From Opitutaceae bacterium (GTDB lineage Bacteria > Verrucomicrobiota > Verrucomicrobiia > Opitutales > Opitutaceae), in assembly GCA_030693515.1 (NCBI GenBank), contig JAUYAK010000117.1, positions 1 to 64,000 of the forward strand: a stretch of 64,000 bases of DNA, in the 5' to 3' direction. A program made the translations under genes and the position numbers. Below are positions 1-7,576 of this stretch, piece by piece. Positions within the stretch are counted from its first letter, which is position 1. Each line of letters begins with the position of its first letter. Below the pieces are notes generated by a model. That model was given only the letters and a program-made list of their open reading frames with translations. It was not told where the DNA came from and did not search any database.

Positions 1-145
1 GCTCGCCGCTTTGACTCCAGCTTCTTTCCCACGAGGCCTCGCGGCCCCGCAGTTGCCTTCGTCTAATGCTTTCGTTTTCACTTTGGTATCTTGCATCAGG
101 GACTTTCACCCCGTCAGTTCACTCCCATGCCGGGCACACACAAGC

Positions 146-201
146 GCACTACAGACAACTCCGGGGCTGCGCCCCTCCGTGTCTGATTGCGGACGTTCGG
201 C
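146..201 (+). repeat. Repeat element A, upstream flank of accessory gene
   Basis: This stretch shares the order of motifs GCACTACAG, CAAC, CCGGGGCT, then TCTGATTGCGGA and CGGC with a second element at 729-813. The two lie on either side of the small gene at 216-711. The core CCGGGGCTGCGCCCC can fold as a hairpin. The preceding bases 1-145 contain no convincing gene: the reading frames there have the look of non-coding repeat sequence. The arrangement recalls a mobile gene cassette, but no integrase is seen. Confidence 0.4.
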
Positions 202-215
202 AAAAAACAATCGCC

Positions 216-711
216 ATGTTCACCCGCGAAGAAATGCACAAGATTCACGAAGACCTCTTTGAGCGGATGCTCGTCGCGGGTTGGCTGAAAAAAATTTACG
301 TTTACTGAGGGAAAAGGTTGGCATCTGGGGTGGACCGAGAAGGGCACTGAAGCCGCGCTCGATTTGAAGAAGATGCGGAATGACCTTGAGCTAGGCGCGG
401 CGGACGAGCGCCCCGTTATTGCGAGCATACTTGCGCACGGCTTCACTCCTGACCCGCGAAGTGTGGCCGAAACGGTAAATGCGGCGTTCCGACCGTTTTT
501 GAAGAAGAAGTTGGCTTGGCGTGCTGTTTTTATTCATGGGAAGAGTTCGGAGATCGATTGGACGAAAGAAGGAGAAGAATTTTGCGAGCGGCTTGTCGGT
601 CTGCTCGCGGAGTTGAAGATCGAGATGGATGATGGGGATCGATTGATTGCCTTGTTCAGTGCCGCAGATGGCTGGGCGCCGGATGTGGATACGAAGATCG
701 TTATCGAATGA
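216..711 (+). pseudogene. Frameshifted accessory gene of unknown function
   Basis: An ATG at 216 opens a frame that stops after 30 codons (TGA at 306-308), while the next frame is open from about 289 to a stop at 709-711. The frames meet at a run of seven A at 288-294. Removing one A would join them into a 164-residue soluble protein beginning MFTREEMHKIHEDLFERM and ending in a charged helical region. No family was recognised; a segment with HLGWTEKG is reminiscent of a winged-helix wing. The composition is visibly less GC-rich than the neighbours, which suggests acquired DNA. It may be a pseudogene, a sequencing error, or a gene expressed through slippage on the A run. Confidence 0.55.
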
Positions 712-728
712 AGAAGAGCCGAACCAGA

Positions 729-813
729 GCACTACAGCGCAACGCCGGGGCTTGGCCCATGAGGCGATGCCGGGCGCTGTCCTCCCGGCGTGGCTGACTG
801 CGGATCGATCGGC
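729..813 (+). repeat. Repeat element B, downstream flank of accessory gene
   Basis: Related to the element at 146-201: GCACTACAG, CAAC, CCGGGGCT and a terminal CTGACTGCGGA...CGGC appear in the same order, with an extra hairpin-forming insert (CCGGGCGC...CCTCCCGG) in the middle. The bases from here to 968 show no gene. Confidence 0.4.
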
Positions 814-968
814 GCAGCCCAACCCTTGCGACCCAAGAAAGAGGCGGTGAACAAAAGCGCGTCGGATGCCGAATCCCGGCTGGACGCCAGGGGCCGCGTT
901 TAAGCGGTTTTGCCCCGCGCACACTTTCGCTTGGCGCGCGCGGGCGTTTCGCCGACAACGGCGCGCCC

Positions 969-1637
969 TTGAATCCGCCGCCCCCGCCCTCCGCCGTCCC
1001 CGCCGCCGCGCATGAAATCGCCGGATGGCGGCGCGCGCTGCTCTGGCCGTTCGGGCTGCTGCTGCGGCTGTGGGGGCGCTCGCTGCGGTTCGACGCCACG
1101 CCGGAGGACCTGTGCGCCTACGGCAAGCGGGACGAGCCCGTGGCGATGGTGCTATGGCACAACCGCCTCTTTCTCGCCGCCGAAATCGTGCGGCGCTACC
1201 GCGGCGGGCGCCCGGCCTATGCGCTCGTGAGCGCGAGCCAGGACGGGGCGTGGCTGAGCGCGTTCTTCTCCCTCGCCGGCGTGGGCACCGTGCGCGGGTC
1301 GAGCAGCCGGCTTGGCCGCGAGGCGGCGACGACGCTCATCGAAACGCTGCGCGCCGGCCACGACATCGGCCTCACGCCCGACGGGCCGCGCGGCCCGTGC
1401 TACGAACTGAAGCCCGGCGGCCTCATCGTGGCCCGGCGCACGCGCGCCCCGCTGCTGCTCATCGGCGCGGAGTTTGAGTCCGCGTGGCGGCTGCGGAGCT
1501 GGGATCGGTTCTACCTGCCCAAGCCGTTTTCGCGCGTGCGCATGCGGGCAGAGATCGTGCCGGCCGGGGAACTCGCCGACCGCGACGCCGCAGCGGCGCA
1601 CGTGCAGGCCCGGCTCCGGGCGATGAACCGGGATTGA
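969..1637 (+). CDS. Lysophospholipid acyltransferase family protein (DUF374)
   Basis: Predicted 222-residue membrane-associated acyltransferase. A hydrophobic N-terminal segment (LLWPFGLLLRLWG) precedes the family landmarks WHNRL (about residue 59), SASQDGAWLS, GSSSRLGREA and TPDGPRGP (about residue 138), the last being the hallmark of DUF374, a relative of the PlsC/LpxL acyltransferases. It probably moves an acyl chain onto a lipid A-like or phospholipid acceptor at the inner membrane; the real acceptor is unknown. The start used is TTG; no in-frame ATG lies near it, so the N-terminus is uncertain. It stands alone, followed by a palindrome pair. Confidence 0.85.
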   Translation: MNPPPPPSAVPAAAHEIAGWRRALLWPFGLLLRLWGRSLRFDATPEDLCAYGKRDEPVAMVLWHNRLFLAAEIVRRYRGGRPAYALVSASQDGAWLSAFFSLAGVGTVRGSSSRLGREAATTLIETLRAGHDIGLTPDGPRGPCYELKPGGLIVARRTRAPLLLIGAEFESAWRLRSWDRFYLPKPFSRVRMRAEIVPAGELADRDAAAAHVQARLRAMNRD

Positions 1638-1640
1638 AGC

Positions 1641-1710
1641 AGGGCGGGTCTGTGCCCCGCCCTTTCACGCGTCGAGTCGGCGCACCGAGAGCGGGTCACA
1701 GACCCGCCCT
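1641..1710. repeat. Paired palindrome (REP-like), GCGGGTC type
   Basis: Two hairpins, AGGGCGGGTC/CCCCGCCCT at 1641-1663 and AGCGGGTC/GACCCGCCCT at 1690-1710, lie between convergent genes. The same unit recurs at 4247-4325, 8297-8465 and 35630-35704. It may also help terminate transcription on both strands. Confidence 0.85.
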
Positions 1711-1712
1711 GC

Positions 1713-2192
1713 TCAGAATTCCGGCGTCAGCGTCACCTCCGCGCCGCCCGGCACGGTGTAATCCGGGCCGGTGCTCCACGAGAGATCGTTGACGAGAAAC
1801 TTGAAGGTGTGGCCGTGCGCCGATTCCGGCAGCGTGATGCGCCAGAGGTCGGCCTCGATGCACTCCAGCATGAGGCCGCGGTCCCAGCTCAGGCCGGCGC
1901 CTTCGCCGCGGAGATAGAGGGCATTGCCGAAGCCCACATCGGCGCGCGCGCTGATGATCGTGAGGACGGGCTTGCGGGCGACCGGCTTGACGGCCACCGG
2001 GGCGGGCCGGGCGGCCGGGGCCACCGGCACGGCAGCCTTGGCGGGTTTGGCGGGCACGACAGCCTTGGCGGGAGCGGCGGCCTTGGCCGGCACGGCCGCT
2101 TTCGCTTTCGCGGCGGGCTTGGCCGGCGCGGGTTTGGTCGCAGGGGCGGGCGACTTGGCAGGTGTGGACTTGGTCTTTTTGGATGCGCTCAT
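1713..2192 (-). CDS. Ala/Pro/Lys-rich protein with C-terminal carbohydrate-binding-like domain
   Basis: The 159-residue product has two clear parts. Residues 1-75 are a low-complexity tail of repeated PAKAA/KPAA units, strongly basic and reminiscent of histone H1-like tails. Residues 76-159 form a compact beta-domain (LYLRGEGAGLSWDRG, FKFLVND, WSTGPDYTVPGG) resembling the starch-binding CBM20/CBM48 fold. No signal peptide is visible, so a cytoplasmic role is likely. Function is unknown: it might bind glycogen, and the tail could bind nucleic acid or be a linker. A TAGAAT hexamer just upstream could be a -10 box. Confidence 0.75.
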   Translation of the reverse strand: MSASKKTKSTPAKSPAPATKPAPAKPAAKAKAAVPAKAAAPAKAVVPAKPAKAAVPVAPAARPAPVAVKPVARKPVLTIISARADVGFGNALYLRGEGAGLSWDRGLMLECIEADLWRITLPESAHGHTFKFLVNDLSWSTGPDYTVPGGAEVTLTPEF

Positions 2193-2372
2193 GTGTGGTG
2201 AACGGAGTTATTCTAACCCCATAATCGAAGAGAGCCCTAGCAAATGCGAAGCCAGCGCGCCAGCCGGGACTCAGGAAGCCGCGGAAACGTCACCCAAACG
2301 CGCCCTCAGCGGCGGCTTACGGGCAAAACCGATCCAGCATAACAGGCGATTTTTCGCGCCCAGGGGGGAAAT

Positions 2373-2448
2373 TGGTGGACCGGATCGGGATCAAACCGAC
2401 GACCTCGTCGTTGCGAACGACGCGCTCTATCAACTGAGCTACCGGCCC
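2373..2448 (-). tRNA. tRNA-Ala (anticodon CGC)
   Basis: The reverse complement folds as a full cloverleaf: acceptor GGGCCGG/CCGGTCC, anticodon stem CGTCG/CGACG with loop TTCGCAA giving anticodon CGC, T-loop TTTGATC, and an encoded CCA. The acceptor contains the G3:U70 wobble pair, the main identity element for alanyl-tRNA synthetase, which supports the assignment. Confidence 0.95.
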
Positions 2449-2529
2449 GTGAGGGGGGTGAGGTATTGGGAAAACGCGGCGGGCAAGTAAACACCTATTT
2501 TTTGCCGCGAAACCGAGGCGGGAGCGCGC

Positions 2530-3543
2530 TCAATCCGCCCGCGTGGGGCCCGGCAGGCGCGCGAAGATCATCTTGCCCCCCGCCGTCGGCAGCACGCTCA
2601 CAATCTCGGCCTCGACCCGCTGGCCGAGATGGTGGCGGCCGCCGTGCACGACCACCATCGCGCCATCCTCCAGGAAGCCCACGGCCTGGCCGTCCTCCTT
2701 GCCGGGCTTGACCAGCTCGATCTCGATGCGCTCGCCGATCATCAGCTCGGGGCGCAGCGAACGCGCGAGGGAGTTGAGGTTCAGCCAGGGCACGCCGTGA
2801 AACTCGGCCAGCTTGGCCAGATTGTAGTCCGTGGTCAGCAGCTTGGCGCCCATCGACTGCGCGAGGAAGACGAGCTTGGCGTCGAAGTCCCCGGGCTTGG
2901 TCACATCGCTCTCGGTGATGCGGATGTCGGCGTGCTTGAGGCGGCGCAGCTCGTTCAACACCTCAAGGCCGCGGCGACCGCGCGCCTGCTTGTGCGGGTC
3001 CGGCGAATCGGCGATGGCGCTCAGCTCGTTGAGCACAAAGCGCGGAATGATGAGCGCTGAACTCAGGAAGCCCGCCTCACACACACGCGCGATGCGCCCG
3101 TCGATCAGCACGCTCGTGTCCACCACCGCCAGCGGCACATCCACCTCGTGCGGCACGAAGCGCACGTAGGGAATCACGAGGTTGAACTCATCCTTGCCCC
3201 GCAGCGCGATCACGATGGCGAGATACGGGCAGACGAGAAAGAGCCCCAGCCGCGCGAGGTAGACCACGCTCTTGTCGCCGTGCTCCAGCAGCGGTGAAGA
3301 GCCGATGAGGTGCGCCACGATCACGCCAACCGCGATGCCGAAGGTGACCGCCGAGAGGCCGCGGAGGGAGAAGCCCTTGAGCAACACGTCCACGAGCACG
3401 ACGAGCAGCCCGAGGCAGAGGCCCACCGCAACCGCGGCGACGCGATAGCGATCCCAGTCCGCGATGGCGTAGCACACGAGCCAGCCGGCCGCCGCGCACA
3501 GCGCCACAAACACGATCCGGATCGGCAGGAGGGTCTGGTTCAT
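2530..3543 (-). CDS. PIN/TRAM domain membrane protein (YacL-like)
   Basis: Predicted 337-residue protein. Four hydrophobic helices fill residues 1-115, followed by a PIN nuclease domain that starts at AVVDTSVLIDGRI (about residue 140) with the acidic residues expected for metal binding (D in VDTS, D in TTDYN), and a C-terminal TRAM beta-barrel (residues 275-337). This is the architecture of YacL/PilT-N family proteins, putative membrane-anchored RNases whose substrate is not established. The gene stands alone, and a palindrome pair follows its start. Confidence 0.9.
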   Translation of the reverse strand: MNQTLLPIRIVFVALCAAAGWLVCYAIADWDRYRVAAVAVGLCLGLLVVLVDVLLKGFSLRGLSAVTFGIAVGVIVAHLIGSSPLLEHGDKSVVYLARLGLFLVCPYLAIVIALRGKDEFNLVIPYVRFVPHEVDVPLAVVDTSVLIDGRIARVCEAGFLSSALIIPRFVLNELSAIADSPDPHKQARGRRGLEVLNELRRLKHADIRITESDVTKPGDFDAKLVFLAQSMGAKLLTTDYNLAKLAEFHGVPWLNLNSLARSLRPELMIGERIEIELVKPGKEDGQAVGFLEDGAMVVVHGGRHHLGQRVEAEIVSVLPTAGGKMIFARLPGPTRAD

Positions 3544-3545
3544 GA

Positions 3546-3627
3546 GGTGGGCGGGCGCGTCCCTGCGCCCGCATGGCGTGCCCTCGTTGCGGGAAAAAAT
3601 GCGGGCACGGGGACGTGCCCGCCCACC
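3546..3627. repeat. Paired palindrome (REP-like), GCGGGCACGTCC type
   Basis: Two facing hairpins, GGTGGGCGGGCGCGTCCC...GCAT at 3546-3573 and ATGCGGGCACGG...CCCACC at 3599-3627. A close relative lies at 37081-37152 between two ebo genes. Confidence 0.85.
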
Positions 3628-3661
3628 GTTTCGAAAACCAGATCGACGTGTTGGATTGTCA

Positions 3662-3781
3662 TCATCGCCACGAGCGCAGGAAGAAGATCACCGTCGGAAT
3701 CCCGATCATCAGCGCCATCATCCAGTAGAGGAGAAGCTGCACGCGGCGGGCTTTTAGCTTTTCAGCCTCGGACGGTTCCAT
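3662..3781 (-). CDS. Small membrane protein (39 aa)
   Basis: A short frame from an ATG at 3781 encodes 39 residues: a charged N-terminus (MEPSEAEKLKARR) followed by one transmembrane helix (LLYWMMALMIGIPTVIFFL). The layout of cytoplasmic basic segment and single helix is typical of real small membrane proteins. It is transcribed divergently from the EVE gene, 30 bases away. No function can be assigned. Confidence 0.55.
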   Translation of the reverse strand: MEPSEAEKLKARRVQLLLYWMMALMIGIPTVIFFLRSWR

Positions 3782-3811
3782 TTCGGTGCAGCGCACCAAA
3801 CCGCCCCCCGC

Positions 3812-4222
3812 ATGACAACGCAATACTGGCTCGTGAAGTCGGAACCCGAAACCTACGCGTGGGCCGACTTCGTCCGCGACGGCAAGACCGCCTGGACCGG
3901 CGTGCGCAACTACGCCGCCCGCATCCACCTCAACGCCATGCGACCCGGCGACCGCGTGCTCTACTACCACAGCGGCGGCGAGCGCGCGGTCGTCGGCACC
4001 GCCGAGGTCACCAAGGCCGCCTTTCCCGATACCACCGCCGACGAACCCGGCTGGGTAGCGGTCGAGCTGAAGGCCGGCGCGGCGTTCGCCCTGCCCGTCA
4101 CGCTCGCCGCCATCAAGACCGAGCCGGCGCTCGCGAAGATGACGCTGCTGCGCATCTCGCGCCTGTCCGTGCAGCCGGTCGCGCGCGCGGAGTTCGACCG
4201 CATCGTAAAGCTGGGGAAGTGA
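3812..4222 (+). CDS. EVE domain protein
   Basis: A 136-residue single-domain protein of the EVE (PUA-like) superfamily, related to thymocyte nuclear protein 1. Landmarks are YWLVKSEPETYAWADF at the N-terminus, TAWTGVRNYAAR, MRPGDRVLYYHSGG and VVGTAEVT. EVE domains are thought to bind modified bases in DNA or RNA, and the aromatic residues of the pocket are present. The length is usual for bacterial members. A palindrome pair lies downstream, and no restriction or toxin gene is adjacent. Confidence 0.93.
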   Translation: MTTQYWLVKSEPETYAWADFVRDGKTAWTGVRNYAARIHLNAMRPGDRVLYYHSGGERAVVGTAEVTKAAFPDTTADEPGWVAVELKAGAAFALPVTLAAIKTEPALAKMTLLRISRLSVQPVARAEFDRIVKLGK

Positions 4223-4246
4223 AGCCGGTCGAGGATCGCTCGGAAA

Positions 4247-4325
4247 GTAGGGCGGGGTCTGTGACCCGCCCTCGGTGCGGACGCTAAGTGCGCGAAAGGG
4301 CGGGTCACAGTGTGACCCGCCCTAC
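4247..4325. repeat. Paired palindrome (REP-like), GCGGGTC type
   Basis: GTAGGGCGGGGTCTGTGACC...CCCT at 4247-4272 and AGGGCGGGTCACAGTGTGAC...CCCTAC at 4297-4325. The pair as a whole is bounded by GTAGGG on the left and CCCTAC on the right. Confidence 0.88.
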
Positions 4326-4434
4326 TTCAAGGTGAACGCCGCGTCAGTGGGGCGCGCCCATCCGTGGCGGGTAAGACTCGACGCCTCTCCGTTTTTCCAC
4401 GGCTTCCCCGCTCGACACCGCACGGCGATTTTGC

Positions 4435-5307
4435 GTGCCTGCGCCCGTGCCTCCCCTCCCCCAACTCACGATCCTCGCCCCCGGCCTGCTCGGCGGCTCC
4501 GTCGCCCGCGCCGTCCGCACGCACGGCGTCGCGCAGCGCATCGTGATCTGGGCGCGCCGGCCCGAGACGCGCCTCGCGCTCCGCGAGCAGCCCTGGTGCG
4601 ACGCCGTCGCCGACACACCGGAGGCAGCCGTGCGCGAAGCGAGCCTCGTGGTCATCGCCGCCCCCGTCGATCGCATCGTGCCGCTCGCGCAACAGATCGC
4701 GAAAGCCCTCCCGGCGGGCGCGATCGTGACCGATGTCGGCAGCGTCAAAGGCGAGATCGCGCGGCTCGGCGCCGCCGCCGTCGCGCCGCGCGCGCACTTC
4801 ATCGGCGCGCACCCCATGGCCGGCTCCGAGAAAACCGGCTGGGAGCACGGCACGGCCGAGTTGTTCGCGCATCGCACCTGTTTCATCACCCCGCTGCCCG
4901 ACAGCGATCCGCGCGCGGTGGAAAGCGTCGCGGCCTTCTGGCGCGCCCTCGGCGCCGAAGTCGTGAGCGTGGGCGCCGACGAGCACGACGAGATCGTCGC
5001 GCACATCAGCCATCTGCCGCAGGTCATCGCGTCGAGCCTCTGCGCCTTTCTCGCGGCCCAGCACCCGGCCTGGCGCAATCACGCCGGCGGCGGCCTGCGC
5101 GACACGACGCGCATCGCCGGCAGCGACCCGCACCTCTGGCGCACGATCCTGGAGCAGAACCGCGACGAAGTGCTGCGCGCCCTGCGCGGCTTTGAGGAAG
5201 AGCTGCACGCCTTCCAAATCGCCCTCTCCAACCGCGACTACGTCGAAATCGCCGCCCGCATGGAACGCGGCAAGGCCTACCGCGATCAGTTCCGCCCGCG
5301 GCCGTGA
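4435..5307 (+). CDS. tyrA: Prephenate dehydrogenase
   Basis: A 290-residue enzyme of the TyrA family, converting prephenate to 4-hydroxyphenylpyruvate with NAD(P) in tyrosine synthesis. The dinucleotide-binding loop APGLLGGS is near residue 15, VGSVKGEI near 102, the substrate-site motif GAHPMAGSEKTGWEHG near residue 124 carries the conserved His, and the helical C-terminal domain has HISHLPQVIAS and GGGLRDTTRIAGSDP. The start is GTG. No ACT or chorismate mutase domain is fused. Its stop overlaps the start of the next gene. Confidence 0.92.
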   Translation: MPAPVPPLPQLTILAPGLLGGSVARAVRTHGVAQRIVIWARRPETRLALREQPWCDAVADTPEAAVREASLVVIAAPVDRIVPLAQQIAKALPAGAIVTDVGSVKGEIARLGAAAVAPRAHFIGAHPMAGSEKTGWEHGTAELFAHRTCFITPLPDSDPRAVESVAAFWRALGAEVVSVGADEHDEIVAHISHLPQVIASSLCAFLAAQHPAWRNHAGGGLRDTTRIAGSDPHLWRTILEQNRDEVLRALRGFEEELHAFQIALSNRDYVEIAARMERGKAYRDQFRPRP

Positions 5308-5675
5308 ATCCCGAGAAACGCGCGCACTACATTGAGCGTGCGGCCGTGCGCGCGGCGCAGAGTTACATTCGTCGCCACGACGGAAGCCCGTTGTCGCGGG
5401 ATCAATTGCTGGAGTTGAAGATCCAGTCCGTTGAGCCATGGAAAAGAATTCTGCTATGTGTGCTCGGCGGAGTTCCCTTGGTTGTAGGTGGTATTGCTCT
5501 GACCCGAACAGATGGAGGTGAGTTCGTCGTCTCCCTTGGATTCGCTCTTCTCGGACTGGTCGTTTTTGGCACCGGTCTTTTCGGACGGCATCGCACTGTC
5601 AATGAGTGCCTGAGCCAGCTCGCTGAACACCTCGCTGAAGGGGTGCTTCGATTGATCGTGGCCGCGCTCGACTGA
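5304..5675 (+). CDS. Hypothetical two-helix membrane protein
   Basis: A GTG start overlaps the tyrA stop by four bases, implying translational coupling. The 123-residue product has a basic, helical N-terminus (residues 1-45), two transmembrane helices (ILLCVLGGVPLVVGGIAL and VSLGFALLGLVVFGTGLF) and a C-terminal amphipathic helix. No family was recognised. Third codon positions are noticeably less GC-rich than in tyrA, which hints at a separate origin. A role in tyrosine synthesis is not implied by anything in the protein. Confidence 0.7.
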   Translation: MNPEKRAHYIERAAVRAAQSYIRRHDGSPLSRDQLLELKIQSVEPWKRILLCVLGGVPLVVGGIALTRTDGGEFVVSLGFALLGLVVFGTGLFGRHRTVNECLSQLAEHLAEGVLRLIVAALD

Positions 5676-5681
5676 GTCACG

Positions 5682-6818
5682 CTACCCGCACACCCGCCGA
5701 TACAGCGCCTCGTAGCGCGGCACGATCGCCTCGGCCGAGAATAACTCGCGCGCGCGGCGCTGCGCCGCCTGGCCCAAGGCCGCGCGTTTTTCCGGATCGC
5801 GGAGCAGCGATTCCACGCCTCGCACCAGCGCCTCGGCGTCACCCGTCGGCGCGAGCAGGCCGCTCACGCCGGACTCGATCACCTCGGGAATCCCGCCGAC
5901 CGAGGTCGAGACGCTGGGGCAGCCAAACCACATGCACTCCAGCAGGCTCAGGCAAAAACTCTCGGCCGACGACGCGAACAAACCCAGGTCCGCCGCCTGC
6001 AGGTAGTCCTCAATCTCCAGCACATTCTCGCGCACGATGACCCGGTCGCCGAGGCCCAGGGAGCGGACCTGCTCCGCAAACGGCGCGAAGTCGCCCCCGG
6101 CGAGAATCACGAGCTTGAACGCCGCGCGCGGCTGCACGCGCGCGACCGCGTCGAGCAGCAGGTCGATGCGTTTCACGGGGCGCAAATTCGAGAGGTGCAA
6201 GATCATCGCCTCGTCGTCGCGCAGGCCGAGTTCGCGGCGCACGTCCTCGCGCGAGCGGCGCGGAGTTTTCGGCGCGTAGAAATTGTGGATCACATCGATG
6301 GGCCGATCGACCGCGAGCAACCGGTGCGTTTCGTCGCGCAGCCAGGCCGAGACAGCCGTGACCGCATCCGACTGCATCAGCGCATGCCGGATCGCGGGGC
6401 CGTAGCCGGCGTCGCGGCCGAGCAGCGTGGTGTCGGTGCCGTGCAGGGTGGTGACCACGCGCGGACGTTTTCCTTCGGGGAGCATCGAGCGCGCAAGGAT
6501 CGCCGCGGTCGCGTGCGGCACGGCGTAATGCACGTGCAGCACATCCAGCGCGTGGTCGCGCGCGACCTCCGCCATCTTCACTGAAAGCGGCAGCGTATAG
6601 TCGGGATACTTGAAGAGCTCGTAGTCGTTGATCACGACCGGGTGGAAATGCAGCCGCGGCGCATCCACTGGCAGACGGAACGGGCGGCCGTAGCTGATGA
6701 AGTGGACCTCGTGCCCGCGCTGCGCCAGCTCCTCGCCGAGCGCGGTCGCCAAGATGCCGCTGCCGCCCACCGACGGATAGCAGGTGATGCCGATCTTGAG
6801 CGCGCGCACGGCCGCCAT
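5682..6818 (-). CDS. bshA: N-acetyl-alpha-D-glucosaminyl L-malate synthase
   Basis: A 378-residue GT4 glycosyltransferase. It joins UDP-GlcNAc and L-malate in the first step of bacillithiol synthesis. Family marks: CYPSVGGSGILATALGEEL at the N-terminus, LHVHYAVPHATAA, TLHGTDTTLLG, HLSNLRPVKR, and the GT4 E-x7-E motif in ESFCLSLLE. The length is normal. It is the last gene of a three-gene minus-strand operon; its ATG lies two bases beyond the stop of bshB1, so the pair is probably co-translated. Confidence 0.95.
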   Translation of the reverse strand: MAAVRALKIGITCYPSVGGSGILATALGEELAQRGHEVHFISYGRPFRLPVDAPRLHFHPVVINDYELFKYPDYTLPLSVKMAEVARDHALDVLHVHYAVPHATAAILARSMLPEGKRPRVVTTLHGTDTTLLGRDAGYGPAIRHALMQSDAVTAVSAWLRDETHRLLAVDRPIDVIHNFYAPKTPRRSREDVRRELGLRDDEAMILHLSNLRPVKRIDLLLDAVARVQPRAAFKLVILAGGDFAPFAEQVRSLGLGDRVIVRENVLEIEDYLQAADLGLFASSAESFCLSLLECMWFGCPSVSTSVGGIPEVIESGVSGLLAPTGDAEALVRGVESLLRDPEKRAALGQAAQRRARELFSAEAIVPRYEALYRRVCG

Positions 6819-6820
6819 GG

Positions 6821-7576
6821 TCAGAACCGCCGCGCCGCGCGCCCGAGCGTGGCGAGCGAATCGACCACGAGCGCATCAGCCGGAAACAGCGGGATGGCGT
6901 GCGCAAGGCCGGCGCGCAGGCCGTTGAGCCGCGCACGCGTGAGCACGAGTTCGGCGTAGTTGCGGGTCCGCATCTGCGAAGCGTGCGCTTCCATCGCCGC
7001 CGTCCAGGCCGCGACCACCGCTGGATCTGAAACATCCACGAGCACGCGGCCCAGGTCGACCGGCTCGGCATCCGGCGAAACGGCGTAGAAAAACATCTGC
7101 CCAATCGCGTGCGGCTTCAGCCGCAGCAGTTCCTTCAGTCCGCCGAACCGCGCGAGCCGTGCGGCGTCGCGCACCATGCGGCCGAGCTTAACGTGGTCGG
7201 GGTGCTGGTTTTCCACCGTGCTCGTCGCCAGCACCGTCCCGGGCCGGTGACGACGGATGAGGCCCGCGAGCCTGATGACGTGCCCCGCGCGTTCCTCGAA
7301 GTGCGCATCACCGCCGAGGTCGATGAACTCGATGCTCGCCCCCAGCAGCGCCGCGGCGCGCTTGGCCTCGCGCGTGCGGAGGACCGGCGTGCCGTTGGTC
7401 CCGGCCTCGCCGCGCGAACAGACGACGAGGTGAACCTTCCGCCCGGCTTTCGCTTCCGCCGCGATCACGCCGCCGCAGCCGAACTCGATGTCGTCCGGGT
7501 GCGCGCCGAAGGCGAGGAGCGGGCCAGCGTCAGTGGTAGGCTTCATCGGAGCGGTCGATTTCGTCACGGCGGACAA
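6821..7576 (-). CDS. bshB1: Bacillithiol deacetylase (PIG-L family)
   Basis: A 251-residue (241 from the inner ATG) PIG-L/LmbE deacetylase that removes the acetyl group from GlcNAc-malate. The zinc site AHPDDIEFGCGG lies near residue 24, and the distal ligand motif NQHPDHVKLG near residue 122. Two starts are possible: ATG at 7576, which overlaps the upstream gene by 47 bases, or ATG at 7546, which overlaps by 17 and begins MKPTTD. The second is more typical. The gene sits between bshA and a BshC-like gene. Confidence 0.94.
   Translation of the reverse strand: MSAVTKSTAPMKPTTDAGPLLAFGAHPDDIEFGCGGVIAAEAKAGRKVHLVVCSRGEAGTNGTPVLRTREAKRAAALLGASIEFIDLGGDAHFEERAGHVIRLAGLIRRHRPGTVLATSTVENQHPDHVKLGRMVRDAARLARFGGLKELLRLKPHAIGQMFFYAVSPDAEPVDLGRVLVDVSDPAVVAAWTAAMEAHASQMRTRNYAELVLTRARLNGLRAGLAHAIPLFPADALVVDSLATLGRAARRF

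Noticed and set aside
54-215. Integron attC site
   Set aside because: GTCTAAT and GTTCGGC loosely resemble attC ends, but spacing and symmetry could not be confirmed, so only a repeat is reported.
11-308. Short frames in the first 200 bases
   Set aside because: They cover repeat element A and lack coding character; only the part from ATG 216 fits a gene start.
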